Source: VXPQ01 sp965223485
GTDB taxonomy: Bacteria > Bacteroidota > Rhodothermia > Rhodothermales > VXPQ01
Reading direction: 5' to 3'
Assembly (NCBI GenBank): GCA_965223485.1
Contig: OZ244993.1
Location: 3,100,001 to 3,164,000 of the forward strand
Length of the DNA stretch: 64,000 nt
Shown here one piece after another: positions 61,501 to 64,000 of this stretch. Positions within the stretch are counted from its first letter, which is position 1; the number at the start of each line of letters is the position of its first letter. The notes below the pieces were generated by a model that was not told where the DNA came from, did not search any database, and worked only from the letters and a program-made list of their open reading frames with translations. A program made the position numbers and the translations under genes.

Positions 61501-63931
61501 TCGGAGCCGATATCGCGAGCCGGTATTCGTACGTCCGGTCCTCGTCCAGCGTCCCGTATGGCGGAATGGAGAAAGAGGCGGCCATCCCGGTACGGGAATG
61601 CAGAAGATCGATAGCCGTCTCCGGCGTGCCGCCGCGCACGCTCCACCAGTACGAGTAATCACCACCGGGAGCCCCTTCCGGGGAAACGATGGTATCCCCT
61701 GCGCTACACACGGACGACTCGATTGTATCCCCGGAACCCTCCCATACGGCGGCATAATCCGAAAAGGTATGCGCTCCACACCATGTAATATTGGGCTTCT
61801 CGAGCACAGTTACCCTCACATCTTCAACGATGTCGGCGATACCGTCGGCCGACATCGTCACCGTGTATTCGTAGTTCTTATCCGCCTCGCCCGGTTCGTC
61901 GATATCGCCCGGCGCCGAGAACACGGGAGCGTAACCGTCCGTACCGCTTAACCGACTCGCGATGTCCGTACCGGACCAAACGTATGTCGCCCCGGACGGC
62001 TCGTTCACAACCGTACAGTCCAGCGTAATGTCCCCCGCTCCCTCGTAGATACTGGCGTTCTCGCACCTGACGGAAGGCGCCGACGTATCCGTGTTCCTCA
62101 CCTTCACCGTAATCGTTTCCTCGTCCGGATCATGGTCCGGAACGCTTGCCGTCACCGTGTACGTAAAGGTCGTATCCCGGTCTACCTCGGAAGGCGCGGC
62201 GAACGTCGGCATACCCGTATCGTGCCCCATCAGCCTGGTTGTCGGAGACCAGGACCACGTAATTCCGCCGCTACCCCCCCGATGCCGGGCGGAACAGGAA
62301 AAAGCGATATTCGCAGCGCCCTCTTGCACACTGCCGGGATCCTCGCACTCGACGACAACCTCCAGGTTTCTCACGGTAACGTATGCGTCCTGGCTCTCGC
62401 TCCTGTTACCGCTGAGGGAGAGCCGGTAATCGACTCGAACGCGAAAATCGTAGCGCGTCGTTTCGCTTACGCTATCCGGCACGCGAAAGAAAGGATCGCG
62501 AACGTTCGCAGCGCTGAGTATTCCCGGATCGTACGAATGCTCCCAGGTCCATGTCTCGCTCAGAATTCGCTCGCCATCCGACGGACGAACCTGGCACTGG
62601 AATCGCCGATCCGGGTCCCCTTCGTATACAGGGGGAAAGACAATACATATAAGGTTGTCGAGCGGGCCCGAAGCCCCTCCCTCCGCGCCCTCGACTCTCA
62701 CCGTGACCCTCCTTCGCGCCGTGCGGGAGATTCCCGAGGCCGACGAAGTCATGCTTGCTATGTAATGGTACTCCTCGCCCGCGCTGCCCAAAGGAGCCGT
62801 AAACAAGGGAGACGACAGGTCCGTCGCATCGAGAGGCGCCATGCTCGTGCCCCACAGACCCTCCCACTCCCATAGCACCGACGCTTCGTCCTCGTCGTAG
62901 TCCAAGCGAAGCGACAAGGGGTCCACCCCCTCGCAATCAAGCGAGACCGTCTCGCCCTCTTCCACCGCTACCTCCAACGGACAATACACGCTCGGACGAC
63001 TGCTCGATACGTACACCTCCACCTCCGAGGACGACGAAAGACCCGTCGTTCGGGAGGTCACTGTCAATCGGTACCGGTAACGAAACGCCCGATCCCCCGA
63101 ACGGAACGACTCCAGCGTCTCGTGCGCCGGAACCTCCGGAGCCACCACCAACGGATTCGGGGCGTCCTCGGGAATCAAGCGGGGATTGTCCAGATAGTCC
63201 CGCGTCGTACTGCCCACCGGCTCCCACGCGAAGTCCAGATATTCCTCCCCCGATGCGCCCCACGCATGACATTCAACCTGTCCCGTCTCCATCTCCTCCA
63301 GAAACACCGCCACAGGACACTCCAGACGAGGGGGCATCTGACGATCCAACCCGCCGCCCCGAGCAGGCCCGGAAGGCCGATCGGGCAGGCCGGGCGCTTC
63401 CGGAAAAAAAAGGCCCCCTTCCGATTCCGGGCCAAATCCGAACGGAACCAGTCCCTTACCCTCTGCGCAACCTTCCCCGAGCTCGTCAGGAATCGTCAAA
63501 GGATCGCATTCCTCCCGCACAACGGGCGCCCTGACCTTTCCCCCCGAAGCACCCTCCACCGACACCGACACCGTCGCCGTCTCGTACACGCCCACAGACA
63601 TCGCCGTCAATCGGTACACGTATTCCGAGCCTTCTCCCGACACAGGAGCCGTAAACAGCGGCGAACGCTCGTTCGCATCACTCAAAAGACGCAGCCCCTC
63701 ACCCGAGAGCGATTCCCACTCGTAGCGAACGCCTTCTTCCGGAACGCTCGTCACAGCACACGAAAACAGAACGGATTCGCCTGCCCCTGCAACAAGTCGA
63801 GATGGACAAGACAAGGAAAACGGCTCGCCCCAAACACCGTCGCCTTTTACAGGGAACCCGTCTTCCTCAATGACCTGAGCGTGCGCCGAAGACGCACACG
63901 CCATCAACGCGGCGGCAAGTATGCACGCCAT
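58571..63931 (-). CDS. Very large secreted surface protein with repeated Ig/PKD-like domains
   Basis: Protein of at least 1786 residues. The N-terminus is a signal-like segment (MACILAAALMACASSAHAQ). The body is about a dozen Ig/PKD-like beta domains of 95-100 residues, most with a Cys pair and a PSVYEGSEDxxxDC motif. Three to four of them (about residues 930-1300) are nearly identical. A Pro-rich spacer (PAPDPVSPPAEEPPADPLPP) leads to a C-terminal part with different beta domains. No sorting domain or enzyme motif is seen. The frame stays open from the ATG at 63931 to the window edge and no Shine-Dalgarno precedes that ATG, so the true start may lie outside. Function is perhaps adhesion. Confidence 0.82.
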   Translation of the reverse strand: MACILAAALMACASSAHAQVIEEDGFPVKGDGVWGEPFSLSCPSRLVAGAGESVLFSCAVTSVPEEGVRYEWESLSGEGLRLLSDANERSPLFTAPVSGEGSEYVYRLTAMSVGVYETATVSVSVEGASGGKVRAPVVREECDPLTIPDELGEGCAEGKGLVPFGFGPESEGGLFFPEAPGLPDRPSGPARGGGLDRQMPPRLECPVAVFLEEMETGQVECHAWGASGEEYLDFAWEPVGSTTRDYLDNPRLIPEDAPNPLVVAPEVPAHETLESFRSGDRAFRYRYRLTVTSRTTGLSSSSEVEVYVSSSRPSVYCPLEVAVEEGETVSLDCEGVDPLSLRLDYDEDEASVLWEWEGLWGTSMAPLDATDLSSPLFTAPLGSAGEEYHYIASMTSSASGISRTARRRVTVRVEGAEGGASGPLDNLICIVFPPVYEGDPDRRFQCQVRPSDGERILSETWTWEHSYDPGILSAANVRDPFFRVPDSVSETTRYDFRVRVDYRLSLSGNRSESQDAYVTVRNLEVVVECEDPGSVQEGAANIAFSCSARHRGGSGGITWSWSPTTRLMGHDTGMPTFAAPSEVDRDTTFTYTVTASVPDHDPDEETITVKVRNTDTSAPSVRCENASIYEGAGDITLDCTVVNEPSGATYVWSGTDIASRLSGTDGYAPVFSAPGDIDEPGEADKNYEYTVTMSADGIADIVEDVRVTVLEKPNITWCGAHTFSDYAAVWEGSGDTIESSVCSAGDTIVSPEGAPGGDYSYWWSVRGGTPETAIDLLHSRTGMAASFSIPPYGTLDEDRTYEYRLAISAPNADAATWNWTVTVKNSVLVITCDDPDPVYEGSPPFDFSCFVTGPPGLTYVWSWSPADRLTDRDTGTPTFAVPAEVDRDTTWTYAARVTTANAGPDPDEETVTVTVLNKGTLSVACADPPSVYEGSEDVVFDCEASGAPADSDYTYTWEAGGDTQDTSLLSAADTASPMFYVPDALDETTTYEYLLTASAENAESGSAEVTVTVLNRGALSVVCVDPPSVYEGSEDFALDCAASGAPAGSAYEYAWTARGSTTNTALLSAADVSSPTFYVPEEVEEDETYEYLLAVSAANAESGSAEVTVTVLNRGALSVVCVDPPSVYEGSEDFALDCAASGAPAGSAYEYAWTAIGSTTNTALLSAADVSSPTFYVPEEVEEDETYEYLLAVSAANAESGSAEVTVTVLNRGALSVVCVDPPSVYEGSEDFALDCAASGAPAGSAYEYAWTAIGATTNTDLLSGADIASPTFYVPDALDETTTYEYLLTASAENAESGSAEVTVTVLDRIRTPAPDPVSPPAEEPPADPLPPVAESSSRAPSDPTALGVTVSASPLRFGVQSSQTGVSLDPLTDGISTRVSGPYHAGRMTLSPGGGASFDENGEMDLSIEVVAPVLLKREGAAEPSSLVLSPSWSFAESCEQLSSQAIGGLYTEATLTEGACRLLRFGGELDLAGAPSGRYAGAMDVVLRSGEREETHSVEVEVTVVPAQRVITIGPGGVRFSTSREVPAGLTEDQSLSIYPDVAFLTEGKPNGAFELSNPSLIPLEVSVSARFGYTEATEDGREVVVEDVEDSPLGDLSQVVDIYPSVLVLMPGEKGLVRYGVEEGALASMSEQGYAAFFDVVSEPRQYVRSDRMPEEVSGERTARVTMSVPGVYVPGEVATQLRAALLSLSYGVSMSATFLMETGGRPFVGEVVAFDGDGRELGRRETLVYTRSRVRVLLDRIPEEGAVFLRFVPRGSGRASEPAPVRWNAPGRDIGATAERP
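60003..61190 (-). repeat. Tandem 294-bp domain repeats
   Basis: Four tandem units with a 294-bp period (98 residues) inside the large surface protein gene. The units at 60297-60590 and 60591-60884 differ at very few bases (an Ile/Arg change in TAIGSTTNT versus TARGSTTNT). The flanking units share long identical blocks with them and with each other, which suggests recent duplication and gene conversion. Confidence 0.9.
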
Positions 63932-64000
63932 GCGGGCGGCTATAGACAGGTTAGTTGTGGTGTGAGGCGTTTTTGCGAGCAGGCCTGGAACGGAAACACT

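Noticed and set aside
1..64000. Insertion sequences, prophage or integrase genes
   Set aside because: No transposase, integrase or phage protein was recognised in any of the coding regions, and no terminal inverted repeats flank the accessory island.

Overview
The window is about 64 kb of GC-rich (roughly 58-60%) bacterial chromosome with densely packed protein genes and no rRNA or tRNA that I can see. The gene content suggests a free-living, aerobic, heterotrophic member of the Bacteroidota/Rhodothermota lineage. The evidence is a GWxTD-domain protein, a DUF5916 outer-membrane protein, FG-GAP/VCBS and CRTAC1-type proteins, a Por/T9SS-type C-terminal sorting domain on the leucine-rich-repeat protein, and many exported sugar oxidoreductases. 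The taxonomic call is an inference.

Region 1 (1-15510) is mostly core metabolism. A leftward run carries pyruvate dehydrogenase E1alpha, E1beta and E2, a CpdA-type phosphodiesterase, a GWxTD lipid/surface-type protein and asparaginyl-tRNA synthetase (cut by the window edge). Rightward genes encode a dolichol-phosphate-mannose-synthase-like glycosyltransferase and NADP-isocitrate dehydrogenase. Next come a leftward homologue of the tRNA-queuosine mannosyltransferase coupled to a tiny gene, ComF, a coiled-coil CCDC90-like protein built on 21-bp repeats, a CcmA-like ABC ATPase, an AlbA/RecG-like ATPase with a 12-bp tandem repeat, and a DPH6-like ATP pyrophosphatase.

Region 2 (15700-36106) is dominated by sugar oxidation. 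A leftward set carries a sugar isomerase, a Gfo/Idh/MocA dehydrogenase, an aldo/keto reductase, a ThuA-glucose/sorbosone-dehydrogenase-PKD-CBM fusion, a second ThuA gene and a VCBS protein with two DUF1080 (3-keto-glycoside hydrolase) domains. Nearby are two Tat-exported Gfo/Idh/MocA proteins, a DUF1080 lipoprotein, a DUF5916 outer-membrane protein and a GntP gluconate permease. Together these fit a periplasmic 3-keto-sugar pathway. The ThuA pair and the DUF1080 tail show a tandem duplication followed by internal deletion.

Region 3 (36180-51782) encodes exported and membrane proteins: an FGE-like protein lacking one catalytic cysteine, divergent and overlapping with ApbE; LVIVD-repeat and DUF305 lipoproteins; a sulfatase and a penicillin-acylase-type hydrolase; a CRTAC1 lipoprotein; a fused membrane/multiheme cytochrome c/TPR protein; a DUF411 copper-type protein; and an SGLT-type symporter.

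Region 4 (51876-63931) is accessory. A relatively AT-rich island holds two paralogous exported ankyrin proteins flanking a 17-repeat leucine-rich protein with a sorting domain. It is followed by galactokinase and a very large surface protein with near-identical 294-bp internal repeats whose reading frame stays open to the right edge of the window.
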